Shown here: positions 53,547 through 62,577 of the stretch, one piece after another | Numbering within the stretch: position 1 is the first letter of the stretch | Layout of the letters: each line of letters opens with the position of its first letter | Assembly (NCBI GenBank): GCA_003524095.1 | Contig: DOEE01000001.1 | Coordinates: forward strand, 107,970 to 171,969 | Direction of reading: 5' to 3' | Source of the DNA: Clostridiales bacterium | GTDB lineage: Bacteria > Bacillota > Clostridia > Christensenellales > UBA1242 | DNA length: 64,000 nt | Position numbers and translations under genes: made by a program | The notes under the pieces: generated by a model | Databases searched by the model: none | Seen by the model: the letters and a program-made list of their open reading frames with translations, nothing else | What the model was told of the DNA's origin: nothing

Positions 53547-55394
53547 CTATTCGACAGTAACAGATTTTGCAAGATTTCGTGGTTTGTCTGGATTTAGACC
53601 TAACCTGGTTGTGATTTTGTATGAAAGCAAATGAAATGGAATTATTGACACAATCGGCATAAATAATTGATGCAATTTTGGAAGCCTAATTACATAATAA
53701 CAATCGGACAAATCCAAATCGTCAAATTGTGTAAGCACAATTACTTTGCCACCACGTGAAGTTACTTCGTGTATAGCATTGACCGTCTTTGAAACTAGTT
53801 CTCTCTCAGTCATTATTACAAAAACAATACTACTCTCATCAATCAGAGACAACGTTCCATGCTTTAGTTCGCCACATGGATAGGCATCAGTAAAGATATA
53901 ACTAATTTCCTTGATTTTGAGACTTCCTTCCATTGCGGTCACATAGTCATAGTCCTTGCCAATCAAATGGAAAGTCTTGTGAGTATAGATTTTTTCCGCT
54001 AGAGACTCTAGCGCCCCATCAATCTTGGATATGTCTAAATTTTTTAGGAAAGCCAAATCTTTGCTAGTATAGTCCAAGTACTTTTTGGTGTCGGAGAACG
54101 TTACTCTAATCGTCTCGGCATTACCAAAATCAACTTTGTTAGACTTGTAGTTTCCCTTGCTAACATTAATTAGATAGTTAGCAAGTTCAATTAGCACAAA
54201 GAGTTGAGTAGTATAAGCCTTGGTGCTGGCAACACATATTTCAGCACCAGCACTCATAAGAACCGTGCTATCCGCCATATGTGTTATGTGCGAATTCTCC
54301 ACATTTGTTATAGCCAAAGTATACACACCTTGCGATTTTGCTTTTTCCAAAGATTTGAGTGTGTCGGCTGTCTCTCCACTCTGAGATATAAACACACCCA
54401 AGGTATTAGGCGAAACCAAATTTTTGTTTGACAAGTATTCACTCGCTATCTCACATTCACATGGAATCTTGGCATGAGTCTCAATATATTTTTTTGCCAT
54501 AAGCGAACTATGGTAACTCGTGCCACACGATACAAAAAGAATTTTGGAAATGTTCTTGGGTAAATTAAATTTAGACACTCTTAGGTGTTTGTAAGTCTCG
54601 CTAATGGCACTGGGAATTTCATATATCTCTTTGAGCATATAGTGTGGGAAATTTCCAAGCGAAGAATCCATATTACTTGTGTAATTATTGTATTTAATGT
54701 CAATAACTGTACCATTTTTGTCAAATACATGAAAAGTATTGTCTAAATACCCATACGTGTCATCAGGCAAATAAAAGACTTTTGATTTGTTCATAAGCCC
54801 ATTAATGTCACTACAAATAATGTTGTCTTCGCCACTGGACAAAACAAGTGGACTGGAGTGTCTAGCAAAATAAATATTATCATCATACTCATTTATAATT
54901 GCAATTGCAAAACTTCCTTTGAGAAGTTTAATGGTTTTTTCAAAAGCAATTTTTATGTAATCAAGTTTGTTTTGACCCGTAATTTTAACTTCTAAATTAT
55001 AAAAGTATTCAACCAAGTTTGGAATAACTTCGGTGTCCGTATCACTTAAGAATTTAACATCTATTAGATAACTTTTTTTGAGTTCTTTGTAGTTTTCAAT
55101 TATGCCATTATGAACACATGCAAACTTCCCGTCCGCACTCAGATGCGGATGAGAGTTAATCTCGTTAGGCTTTCCGTGAGTAGCCCAACGTGTATGACCA
55201 ATAGCAATTTTGGAGCGATTACTAGGTAATTTTTCTTCCAAATTTGTGATATATCCCTTGGCCTTAAAACATTTAAGTCCACCGCTTTTGTATGCTATTC
55301 CACAACTATCATAACCACGATACTCAAGTTTTTTTAAAGATACAATAGTTTTGCTTGTTGCGTTTTTCCCTTTGACAGATACTATTCCACACAT
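53547..55394 (-). CDS. glmS: Glutamine-fructose-6-phosphate aminotransferase
   Basis: 615 residues, normal length. It makes glucosamine-6-phosphate for the cell wall. Cys2 nucleophile after the initiator Met (MCGIVSVKG), glutaminase motifs GHTRWATHGKPNEINSHPH, two SIS domains (ILFVSCGTSYHSSLMAK; GVFISQSGETADTL) and the C-terminal KPRNLAKSVTVE. The leader is too short for a glmS ribozyme; a terminator-type hairpin stands about 18 bases before the start. Confidence 0.95.
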   Translation of the reverse strand: MCGIVSVKGKNATSKTIVSLKKLEYRGYDSCGIAYKSGGLKCFKAKGYITNLEEKLPSNRSKIAIGHTRWATHGKPNEINSHPHLSADGKFACVHNGIIENYKELKKSYLIDVKFLSDTDTEVIPNLVEYFYNLEVKITGQNKLDYIKIAFEKTIKLLKGSFAIAIINEYDDNIYFARHSSPLVLSSGEDNIICSDINGLMNKSKVFYLPDDTYGYLDNTFHVFDKNGTVIDIKYNNYTSNMDSSLGNFPHYMLKEIYEIPSAISETYKHLRVSKFNLPKNISKILFVSCGTSYHSSLMAKKYIETHAKIPCECEIASEYLSNKNLVSPNTLGVFISQSGETADTLKSLEKAKSQGVYTLAITNVENSHITHMADSTVLMSAGAEICVASTKAYTTQLFVLIELANYLINVSKGNYKSNKVDFGNAETIRVTFSDTKKYLDYTSKDLAFLKNLDISKIDGALESLAEKIYTHKTFHLIGKDYDYVTAMEGSLKIKEISYIFTDAYPCGELKHGTLSLIDESSIVFVIMTERELVSKTVNAIHEVTSRGGKVIVLTQFDDLDLSDCYYVIRLPKLHQLFMPIVSIIPFHLLSYKITTRLGLNPDKPRNLAKSVTVE

Positions 55395-55411
55395 AAATTA
55401 ATCCTTTACAT

Positions 55412-55443
55412 AAAAAAATTAGCAGATATTTCATCTACTAATT
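55412..55443 (-). terminator. Terminator hairpin between the PII gene and glmS
   Basis: Minus strand AATTAGTAGAT and ATCTGCTAATT (one G-U) followed by seven T. It ends 18 bases before the glmS ATG. Confidence 0.75.
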
Positions 55444-55446
55444 TAT

Positions 55447-55475
55447 ATTACACAAAGGACAAATTTGTTACGCAA
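55447..55475 (-). promoter_or_regulatory. Possible glmS promoter
   Basis: Minus strand TTGCGT (55470-55475), 17-base spacer, TGTAAT (55447-55452). It overlaps the stop region of the PII gene. If used, the message would begin at the terminator hairpin. Confidence 0.4.
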
Positions 55476-55477
55476 AG

Positions 55478-55876
55478 TTATTTGCGTTTTTGTTTTTCGA
55501 GTGCTTTGGCTTTTTTGATTTGTTCTTTCTTTTGTTCGGCAACACGTTTTAGTCCAAAGACTTCGCTAACAGGAAGGCTAAAGCAAAACCCCCTGCCTTC
55601 TTCCATAAGACTGGTTTTGTCGGATATTGCTTGCATAATTGTTCTTCGTTCATTGGACTTAACGAGAATTAGCACAAGTTCACGTTCGGGTTGTAAGGAT
55701 ATTCCAAAAACTTGTTTGTCGGCATCGGCTGTACCCCTGCCATAAACGATTGTCGCACCGGTTGCTCCTGCATCACGTGCCGCTGACACAACATAATCGC
55801 TAAATCCACGACCAATTATAGCCACAATCATATCATATTCGCTTTTGTTTTTTGTACTATTTATTGTTTTTTCCAT
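55478..55876 (-). CDS. PII-like nitrogen-regulator-family protein
   Basis: 132 residues. PII core MIVAIIGRGFSDYVVSAARD, then AGATGATIVYGRGTADADKQVF and RELVLILVKSNERRTIM, with a basic C-terminal tail. The usual Tyr-bearing T-loop is replaced by a short TADADKQVFGISLQPE. It is the last gene of a DUF1538/PII/PII operon, so it most likely senses nucleotides and gates the membrane protein. Confidence 0.8.
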   Translation of the reverse strand: MEKTINSTKNKSEYDMIVAIIGRGFSDYVVSAARDAGATGATIVYGRGTADADKQVFGISLQPERELVLILVKSNERRTIMQAISDKTSLMEEGRGFCFSLPVSEVFGLKRVAEQKKEQIKKAKALEKQKRK

Positions 55877-55878
55877 AA

Positions 55879-56235
55879 CTAATTCACCGCCACTTTCAAA
55901 AATTCCAACATATTACTTGCCATACTCTGAACGTCCAAAATCATATTAAGACCATATTTGTCTTGTTCAATTCGAGTAATTTCGTTTATATCTTTCATAG
56001 TCTTTTCAAGTTTGTTTACTGGAACTAAACATGCAACAATATCCCTATCGCATAATCCAAAACCAAACATATCTGCTATATCACTCTCGGCAGTACCCTT
56101 GCCCATAAGCAAAATTCCACCATTTAAATGATGGTCATTTAAATACATCTCGATATTTTTTCCGTCGCCACGATCAACAAGACACAAAATCAGTTTGACT
56201 GGCATGGGCATCTTTTTTGGTTTATTATCTTTCAT
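55879..56235 (-). CDS. PII-like protein (diverged paralogue)
   Basis: 118 residues from the ATG at 56235 with GGAGG eight bases upstream; the frame opens at a GTG that overlaps the previous stop but has no site. Same fold as the following gene: VKLILCLVDRGDGKNIEMYL, GGILLMGKGTAESDIADMFG, RDIVACLVPVNKLEKTM. It lacks the canonical T-loop. Three bases separate it from the second PII gene. Confidence 0.8.
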   Translation of the reverse strand: MKDNKPKKMPMPVKLILCLVDRGDGKNIEMYLNDHHLNGGILLMGKGTAESDIADMFGFGLCDRDIVACLVPVNKLEKTMKDINEITRIEQDKYGLNMILDVQSMASNMLEFLKVAVN

Positions 56236-56249
56236 TTTTGTTTCCTCCA

Positions 56250-57770
56250 CTATTCAAAATCAATAATAGTAATATCGGATTTTTTGGCTTTTCTGCTAGA
56301 CTTTTTGGATTTACATACAAAACACTGGTACCTAATACCCATAATTTGAATTACAATTGTTGGAAGAATCGCCACTATTGCTATTGAGCCAAAACCGTAT
56401 AGCATTGGGTCGACTCCAAGTCTACTACATACCCCGACAACAAAAGGCAAAACAAACGAAGCGGTTAGCGAGCCCGCAGCAACACCACCACTATCAAAGG
56501 CAATTCCTTCGAATAAGTCTGGTGTAAATATAGACAAGACCACCATTATAAGAACTAGCGGTGTTACTATGTACATAAAGTCTATGGCAAACAATGCTCT
56601 AAATATAATTATTAGCATTGCAATTGCAACCCCGATTGACATGCCGATGAGCATGGTTTTCTTGGAAATTACGCCTTCGGTTATGTCTTCGACTTGTTTG
56701 TTGAGTACATGCACAGCGGGTTCGGCAAATACCAAGCAGAAACCGACAACCAAAGCAATTGGAATAAGCAACCACTTGGTCGAAGGACTAGCAATCGCAC
56801 GTCCCAAAACATCGGCAGTTGGCAAGTATCCCACACTTACTCCAGTTAGGAATATAACTAACCCAAGGTATGTGTATACAAGTCCTATAAATATACGAAT
56901 TAACGACGTTTTTGGAAGTTTTAGAAATATATAATTATATATCAAAAAGAATACGAATACAGGAATAATTACAACAACAACCTCTCTTAGATACGACAAA
57001 ACACCTTTGCCAATTGATTCACCTAGTTGAGATATATTAGATACCATTTGAGCGGTTTCAGTTCCACTTGATGCATCGCCATTGATAAAAAAACTAACAA
57101 TTAGTATTGCAATTACTGGACCAATGGAAGCAAGCGCAATAAGTCCAAATCCATCGTCTTGGTTTTGTTTCCCCGAACGCACTGCACATATGCCCAAGCC
57201 AAAAGCCATAATAAATGGCACGGATACTGCACCGGTCGTAACACCTATTGTATCAAATGCAAGTGGCAAAAAGTTTACTGGAGCAAAAATACAAAGTATA
57301 AGTGCAACTAGATAACTTATCATAAGCATTGTGCGAATACTAAGTCTAAATAATGTTCTAATTGTTGACAAAATCAAAAATACTCCCGTTCCACAAGAAA
57401 CAGTAATTAGTATTATCCACTTACTACTTATCCCCGGCACTTGTTCAGCCAAAACCATAAGGTCAGGCTCGGCTATAGTCACAATAAAACCGAGTATAAA
57501 ACTAAGAACTATCATAAAAGTAAACTTTCTAGATTTGCTAAGGTGTGAACCCACATATCCACCCATTTTCATAGTCGACATGTCAACACCAATATTAAAT
57601 AGCGCCATGCCAAATATCATAAAGATTGTAGCCAAAATTACACCCAAAAATGCCCATACATTAAATGGCAAAAAAATCAGATACAAAGCCATAATAATCA
57701 CAAAAAATGGTACGACCGATATGGACGATTCTTTGATTTTTTCGTTTAGATTTTTTAGGTATACTTTCAT
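56250..57770 (-). CDS. DUF1538 membrane protein
   Basis: 506 residues, two repeats of the DUF1538 unit with about 12 membrane segments; each half has a FAEPAVHVL or IAEPDLMVLAEQVPG motif with conserved acidic residue, and an SGGVAAGSLTASFVLPFVVG or TIGVTTGAVSVPFIMAFGLG Gly-rich segment. Thought to be a transporter; cargo unknown. Cotranscription with two PII-like proteins, one base or less from the first, points to control by PII binding, as AmtB is controlled by GlnK. Confidence 0.85.
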   Translation of the reverse strand: MKVYLKNLNEKIKESSISVVPFFVIIMALYLIFLPFNVWAFLGVILATIFMIFGMALFNIGVDMSTMKMGGYVGSHLSKSRKFTFMIVLSFILGFIVTIAEPDLMVLAEQVPGISSKWIILITVSCGTGVFLILSTIRTLFRLSIRTMLMISYLVALILCIFAPVNFLPLAFDTIGVTTGAVSVPFIMAFGLGICAVRSGKQNQDDGFGLIALASIGPVIAILIVSFFINGDASSGTETAQMVSNISQLGESIGKGVLSYLREVVVVIIPVFVFFLIYNYIFLKLPKTSLIRIFIGLVYTYLGLVIFLTGVSVGYLPTADVLGRAIASPSTKWLLIPIALVVGFCLVFAEPAVHVLNKQVEDITEGVISKKTMLIGMSIGVAIAMLIIIFRALFAIDFMYIVTPLVLIMVVLSIFTPDLFEGIAFDSGGVAAGSLTASFVLPFVVGVCSRLGVDPMLYGFGSIAIVAILPTIVIQIMGIRYQCFVCKSKKSSRKAKKSDITIIDFE

Positions 57771-57886
57771 GCTTTTAACCTTTCAAAAAACACATTCTTT
57801 ACAACATAATTATATCATGACAAATTAATTTGACAAACAATTATTTGTTATAAATTTTACTTTTTGCTTAGTCGGACTGATTACAT

Positions 57887-57917
57887 AAAAAAATACCCAT
57901 TGAATTAACAATGAGTA
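57887..57917 (-). terminator. Terminator of the SipW-type secreted protein gene
   Basis: Minus strand TACTCATTG, six-base loop, CAATGGGTA (57894-57917, one G-U) and seven T. Confidence 0.8.
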
Positions 57918-57937
57918 TTTTAATTTTGAAACTAATA

Positions 57938-59986
57938 TTATAGTCCAACGATTGAATTAACACCAACATTTTCTTGATAGTCAAATGCTTCGTTGTAGAT
58001 TGGTATTGCATTTCTAATACTTAGCGCTTTGGCAGTACCAAGTAGTGGATTTGTGTAGTCCATCTTATCGATATTTGTACTATATGGGAAGAATGCTTGA
58101 ATTGCTTGGAAGCTGATTTGGAAAGTAATCTTAGCATTAGCAAATACGTTAGTCAATGCATCGGCAGGAAGTGCTGATGTACCATTAACGAATGGGAATG
58201 AATAAGATACTACTTTTGTAACATCATCAGTTGTGTTGTTTGTAGTAATTGCTTCTTTTGCAAGCAATGGATTGATTTCAAATAATTTTGCATCTAGTCT
58301 ACCATCATCGGTAGCTTTTAGTCCAGTGTCACCTGCTTTACCAGTATATCTTACAAATCCGGTAGTTGTATCATCGGTTGGTGTATTTACGTCGTTATCA
58401 TATGTTAAATATCCAGTTGTCGTGTCTGGGTCGCCTACTGGTTTTGCAGAATCTTTTGTTGTATATACTTTGTTAGAACCATTTTTAACACTATCAGCAC
58501 TACATGATACTAGATACCACCAACCACCAGTACTGGTTGAAATTTCACTTGTGTTTGTATCATTACCCTTTAATGGGTCAATATACAACCATGATGCTTG
58601 TGTTGATGCTTTTACTGCATTTTGTTGTTCCTCAGTACCAGCATAAGTCATTTTGCCACCAGCAACAGTCATACCAAATACTTTACCAGCGATAATAGCA
58701 TCAGAAGAGTCGTTAACTAATTGAACGTATGATTGGTTAAGTGAGTTTTCAAGAGCCTTGATACTATCACCAATTGTTCTTGTCTTAACATCACCATATT
58801 CAGTGATATATTCTTCAACGTAACTATCAATATAAGAATTACATCTTGCTTTGTAGAAAGCATCAGATTCTGCTATAGCATTATTTTCAGCAGCTCCGGT
58901 CAATATCCAACAACCATAGTAACCTTGAGAGTTAGTGGATTTATCTTCACCATTAAATGGATAAGCCATTTTTGCATATTTTTCACTAGCAGTAAGAGTA
59001 GTACTAGAATCAATTCCGTTTTTACCACCTTCACCGGTACCTAATGCTTTTGCATAATCATCTGCTGAAACGAATTTCCATTTGTAAATAGATTTTTTTG
59101 TTCCTGCTTTAATCGCTTCCAACTCTGCTTGTGTAGATATATCAGCAGTCCATGTTCCTGTCTCTACCGCATCTCTACGAGAATTTTCTGTATAAACTCC
59201 ACTAGCATTAGCCTTTAATGCAGTTGCACCTAGTGCTGAATTCCATGTCAAACCAGCTGCTGCTAAAGTTGGAACGATGGTATCTTTATCTGAACCTTCA
59301 CCACCCTTCTTAGTTCCAACATGACCAGTATAATTTTTAGATTGTTGTGGATAATGTTTGCTATAACTTTCATCTGTAAAGTTATTAAAGCCCACACTTG
59401 GGTCAAATTCAATACTGATACTAAATCTTGCACGAAGTACTGATGTAGTAGTAGATGTTACTCTACCTTTGTCAGTAATATGTGCTGTACCATTCTTTTC
59501 AGTATTAGTAGTATTAGCACCACTAGAACCACTTGGAGTACTATTTGTTCCAACAGATGATGTATATGCTGTTGAGAACACTCTTGCTTGGCTATAAATT
59601 TCGAATTTTTGACCTGGAAGCAAGATATTGTCTGGGATACCACCTTCAGAACCTCTTTCTCCTTCTGGGATATTAGATTTGTATGTACCGGTTTTTCTTG
59701 ATGTTGCTGCCTTGATATCTAGGTTACCAGCACCGCCTACCCATTTAGCTTCGCCTTCACCAGCACCTGCAGTAGAACCTGCAGTACCACGACCAGCCAT
59801 TTCTACATAAACTGGACCACCCATGTACAATTGGTTACTAGACCATGTTGAGCCTGCGAACCATGCAAGGGTTGCTCCAACGGATAGACAAATTGTAAGT
59901 ACTAAACTCAATCCACCAATAGCAATCAAACCAATACGTTTTTTAAGACCCTTTTTGGCCTTCTTCTTTTTGGTTATTTTTTCCAT
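57938..59986 (-). CDS. Large secreted protein with SipW-type signal peptide
   Basis: 682 residues. A Lys-rich start (KITKKKKAKKGLKKR) is followed by LSLVLTICLSVGATLAWFAG, the signal sequence recognised by the SipW signal peptidase in TasA and related fibre proteins. The mature part is Gly/Thr/Ala/Ser-rich with a long unordered region (about 45-190) and ordered stretches near 200 (VLRARFSISIEFDPSVGF) and at the C-terminus (ITFQISFQAIQAFFPYSTNI). Codon use is more even and GC-richer than its neighbours, as in highly expressed genes. Strong promoter and AAGGAG site. It may form a surface layer or fibre. No sipW gene is in the window. Confidence 0.75.
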   Translation of the reverse strand: MEKITKKKKAKKGLKKRIGLIAIGGLSLVLTICLSVGATLAWFAGSTWSSNQLYMGGPVYVEMAGRGTAGSTAGAGEGEAKWVGGAGNLDIKAATSRKTGTYKSNIPEGERGSEGGIPDNILLPGQKFEIYSQARVFSTAYTSSVGTNSTPSGSSGANTTNTEKNGTAHITDKGRVTSTTTSVLRARFSISIEFDPSVGFNNFTDESYSKHYPQQSKNYTGHVGTKKGGEGSDKDTIVPTLAAAGLTWNSALGATALKANASGVYTENSRRDAVETGTWTADISTQAELEAIKAGTKKSIYKWKFVSADDYAKALGTGEGGKNGIDSSTTLTASEKYAKMAYPFNGEDKSTNSQGYYGCWILTGAAENNAIAESDAFYKARCNSYIDSYVEEYITEYGDVKTRTIGDSIKALENSLNQSYVQLVNDSSDAIIAGKVFGMTVAGGKMTYAGTEEQQNAVKASTQASWLYIDPLKGNDTNTSEISTSTGGWWYLVSCSADSVKNGSNKVYTTKDSAKPVGDPDTTTGYLTYDNDVNTPTDDTTTGFVRYTGKAGDTGLKATDDGRLDAKLFEINPLLAKEAITTNNTTDDVTKVVSYSFPFVNGTSALPADALTNVFANAKITFQISFQAIQAFFPYSTNIDKMDYTNPLLGTAKALSIRNAIPIYNEAFDYQENVGVNSIVGL

Positions 59987-60009
59987 AAAACATTCTCCTT
60001 GAATTTTTA

Positions 60010-60038
60010 CTTATACCCAATTATACATAATGTGTCAA
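60010..60038 (-). promoter_or_regulatory. Strong promoter of the SipW-type protein gene
   Basis: Minus strand TTGACA (60033-60038), 17-base spacer, TATAAG (60010-60015). Confidence 0.75.
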
Positions 60039-60698
60039 AATTCTCCAAACGATTTTTGCAAGTTTTTAAAAAAATATTAATGTTTTTGTCTAAGAATATA
60101 CGTAGTATATATGTCTTGTCGAAAACCACAAAATGTGGTGTGTCATAAATTTTGCCCGCACACAAAATATTTGAAAGCATGCAAATACTATTTCAAAAAC
60201 AAATCAATTGCGAGTTTGCGGGTTGAGTACTTATTTGCAACATTACATGCTAAAGTATCGGTTGAGTACTCGAAAAAATTTTTGCTAAGGCTTCGGCTTC
60301 GCCTGCAGAAATCGCAAAAATCTTTTTCTGTGTCTTCCCGATACGGATATTATTGGGAGTTTTTGTCGAAATGTGACCAAAGGAATATTTGCTAGCAAAA
60401 ACATATATTTTTACAACATTACAATTGTAAAAGGGCTAATATACTTAAAGATTGTATTTAATGCTCAAAAGTCGTTTACCCCCCCCCTAACTTTTTTCAA
60501 AAACAAACTCAAAGTCTATTTGGTGGTTTGCGGGGAAGACGCAGGGGAAAATTTGAGAACTCTGCGTTAGCACAGTGGGGCAAATTTTTCACGAGTACTC
60601 ACACCGCAAACATATAAAACTTTGTTTTTGAACCCATATTTTAACAAAACTTTAGACTGCCTGCATATATATTTTTCAAAGCAAAAGGCGGTGAAACA
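60039..60698. other. Long non-coding stretch with repeats, a C9 tract and a possible structured RNA
   Basis: No convincing gene: short frames here lack ribosome sites and sensible composition. It holds GGTTGAGTACT repeated (near 60221 and 60261) with a matching CGAGTACTC near 60592, a run of nine C (60479-60487), and nested inverted repeats GTTTGCGG/CCGCAAAC (60526-60533, 60604-60611) enclosing ACGCAG/CTGCGT (60539-60544, 60562-60567). An AAGGCGGTG ribosome site for the carboxypeptidase gene ends the region. It could hold a small RNA or decayed DNA. Confidence 0.45.
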
Positions 60699-61553
60699 AT
60701 GACTTTTGAAGAATTAAGCCTAACTATCACTAATTTATCCAAAAATCCAAACTTGGATTTTTTTGTGGTGGGACAATCGACCTTGGGGCAACCTATATAC
60801 GGAGTTCATTTGGGGAGTTATGAAGGAAAGCAAATTTTGATTGAAGGCGGAATTCATGCCAGAGAATACCCCAGCACTCTAGTTGTGGTCAAAATGATTG
60901 AATACATGACAACACAAAATTTTGAAACTGGTGGTGTTTATGCCATTCCACTTAGCAATCCCGACGGTGCTAGAATTGTGCTAGACGGAACAGACTGGAT
61001 TAAGTGCGAAAAACTAAGAAATTATATCTTAGATATAAATGACGGGTCTGATAACTTTGATATGTGGAAAGCCGATGCAATGGCGGTTGATTTAAATGTC
61101 AATTTTGACGCACTTTGGGGCAAAGGCTCTCAAAATGTTTTTTGTGTAGCGCCGGGGAATTTTGTTGGATATTATCCCGAAAGCGAAAGAGAAGTCCGCA
61201 CTCTAATTGATTTTAGTTATCGTGTGCGACCCGACTTAACTCTAAGTTACCACACCAAAGGCGATGTTATATATTATGGTTTTGAGTTATTGTCCGAAAA
61301 AGAACAGGCTCGTGACAAACAAATTGCCGAATACATATCCACCATTAATGGCTATACGCCCGTCAAAACTGTTGGAAGTGTCGGGGGATACAGTGACTGG
61401 GCGGGAGAATATCTCAAAGTTCCAGCATTCACAATTGAAATTGCACCAGCAAGTGTCCCAACTCCCGTTCCACCAGAATACGTCGAACCCGCTTTTGAAG
61501 CCAACAAAGATGTACCAAAAAGTCTAATTGAATATTTACAAAATATGTCTTAA
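60699..61553 (+). CDS. M14 family zinc carboxypeptidase
   Basis: 284 residues. Zinc ligands His53 and Glu56 (GGIHAREYPST) and His185 (LSYHTKGD), catalytic Glu247 (FTIEIAP), substrate Arg and Asn in IPLSNPDGARI and DLNVNFDALW. The short form without signal peptide resembles gamma-D-glutamyl-diaminopimelate peptidases that cut wall peptides, so recycling of murein peptides in the cytoplasm is likely. AAGGCGGTG precedes the ATG. Confidence 0.85.
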   Translation: MTFEELSLTITNLSKNPNLDFFVVGQSTLGQPIYGVHLGSYEGKQILIEGGIHAREYPSTLVVVKMIEYMTTQNFETGGVYAIPLSNPDGARIVLDGTDWIKCEKLRNYILDINDGSDNFDMWKADAMAVDLNVNFDALWGKGSQNVFCVAPGNFVGYYPESEREVRTLIDFSYRVRPDLTLSYHTKGDVIYYGFELLSEKEQARDKQIAEYISTINGYTPVKTVGSVGGYSDWAGEYLKVPAFTIEIAPASVPTPVPPEYVEPAFEANKDVPKSLIEYLQNMS

Positions 61554-61567
61554 TTTAAGGGGAAACT

Positions 61568-62494
61568 ATGAAATACGATGATTATGCTAGACTTAGCGAC
61601 GAGAATTACAAAATTATGAAACAGAGTTATGAAAATGTCATAACTGAAGAAACTGCCGACCTGCAGGAAATTCTTGAAAAATTAATCAAACAAAGAAAAA
61701 CTCTACACTCAAACAATTCCGACAACAAATACGACGAAATGCTTGAAAAGCTAGACAATAATATTGCCGACCTAAATTCGCTTATTAGCGGAAATTTATC
61801 CCAAGTAGCAAGCAAAAATTCCGCCTTTATTCCAAACTATTATGGTTTGCGTTCAAAAAAGTTGGATTTAAGCGACGGAGCAATTAGCCCTATTAGAAGT
61901 CACAAAGAAATGCTTTCACATGGAGACATCGTCCCTACTCAGCCAAGCACACCTAGTGACAACAACCAAAACGGAAACTCGGATAGCAATGTCCCACAAA
62001 ACGGAACAACCACTCCAAATACTCCAAAGCGAAACTCTCCCATGCAAGGCAGTGCTTTATCTAATATTATTAAACAACTTAATGTAGGTGCAAACAGAAT
62101 TTTGGGGTGTAATCGAAAACAAAGAACAATTAATTCTAATAATTTGGCATCTCAAAACACCCAAGTTTCAAGTCAAAACCACTACAACAAGACTACCCAA
62201 AATCCAAACAACTCACAATCTCAAATAAGACCCAGCAATCTAAGTGAAATGAATAATATTTTTATGCCATATCCTATGACACCACCCAAATATGATTATA
62301 TGCACAGACCACCACATCACCCACGACCAAATATGTCCCATGGCTGTAAGCCACATGATATAATTTTAAGTGACCAATGCGACATTGTTAGAATGATATT
62401 ACTATACATGATGCTTAGACCAAATTGCAGATATATATCCAGACTTTGCAACGTAGCAAACGACCAGTTTGAAATATTACAATTGCTAATGTAG
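61568..62494 (+). CDS. Hypothetical protein with disordered Asn/Pro/Gln-rich middle
   Basis: 308 residues. A helical, probably coiled-coil N-terminus (about 20-80: ETADLQEILEKLIKQRKTLH), a low-complexity Asn/Ser/Gln/Pro/Thr region (about 115-245), a His/Pro stretch (HRPPHHPRPNMSHGCKPHD) and a conserved-looking helical end LSDQCDIVRMILLYMMLRPN. Family not recognised; the end recalls coat- or sheath-associated proteins only loosely. Cotranscribed with the carboxypeptidase. Confidence 0.7.
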   Translation: MKYDDYARLSDENYKIMKQSYENVITEETADLQEILEKLIKQRKTLHSNNSDNKYDEMLEKLDNNIADLNSLISGNLSQVASKNSAFIPNYYGLRSKKLDLSDGAISPIRSHKEMLSHGDIVPTQPSTPSDNNQNGNSDSNVPQNGTTTPNTPKRNSPMQGSALSNIIKQLNVGANRILGCNRKQRTINSNNLASQNTQVSSQNHYNKTTQNPNNSQSQIRPSNLSEMNNIFMPYPMTPPKYDYMHRPPHHPRPNMSHGCKPHDIILSDQCDIVRMILLYMMLRPNCRYISRLCNVANDQFEILQLLM

Positions 62495-62500
62495 ACAAAA

Positions 62501-62522
62501 AAACGACCATATCTGGTCGTTT
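62501..62522. terminator. Bidirectional intrinsic terminator
   Basis: AAACGACCA-TATC-TGGTCGTTT with A-run before and T-run after. Confidence 0.9.
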
Positions 62523-62577
62523 TTTACTTATTGTTTTTTAGATTTTCTTTGTTTAATTTACAAACAAAACCAACACA

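Noticed and set aside
55395..55477. glmS ribozyme/riboswitch upstream of glmS
   Set aside because: The spacer is too short and shows only a simple terminator-like hairpin.
60111..60570. Two + strand frames of 94 and 65 codons in the long intergenic region
   Set aside because: No ribosome site, composition unlike real proteins of this genome and no recognisable motif.
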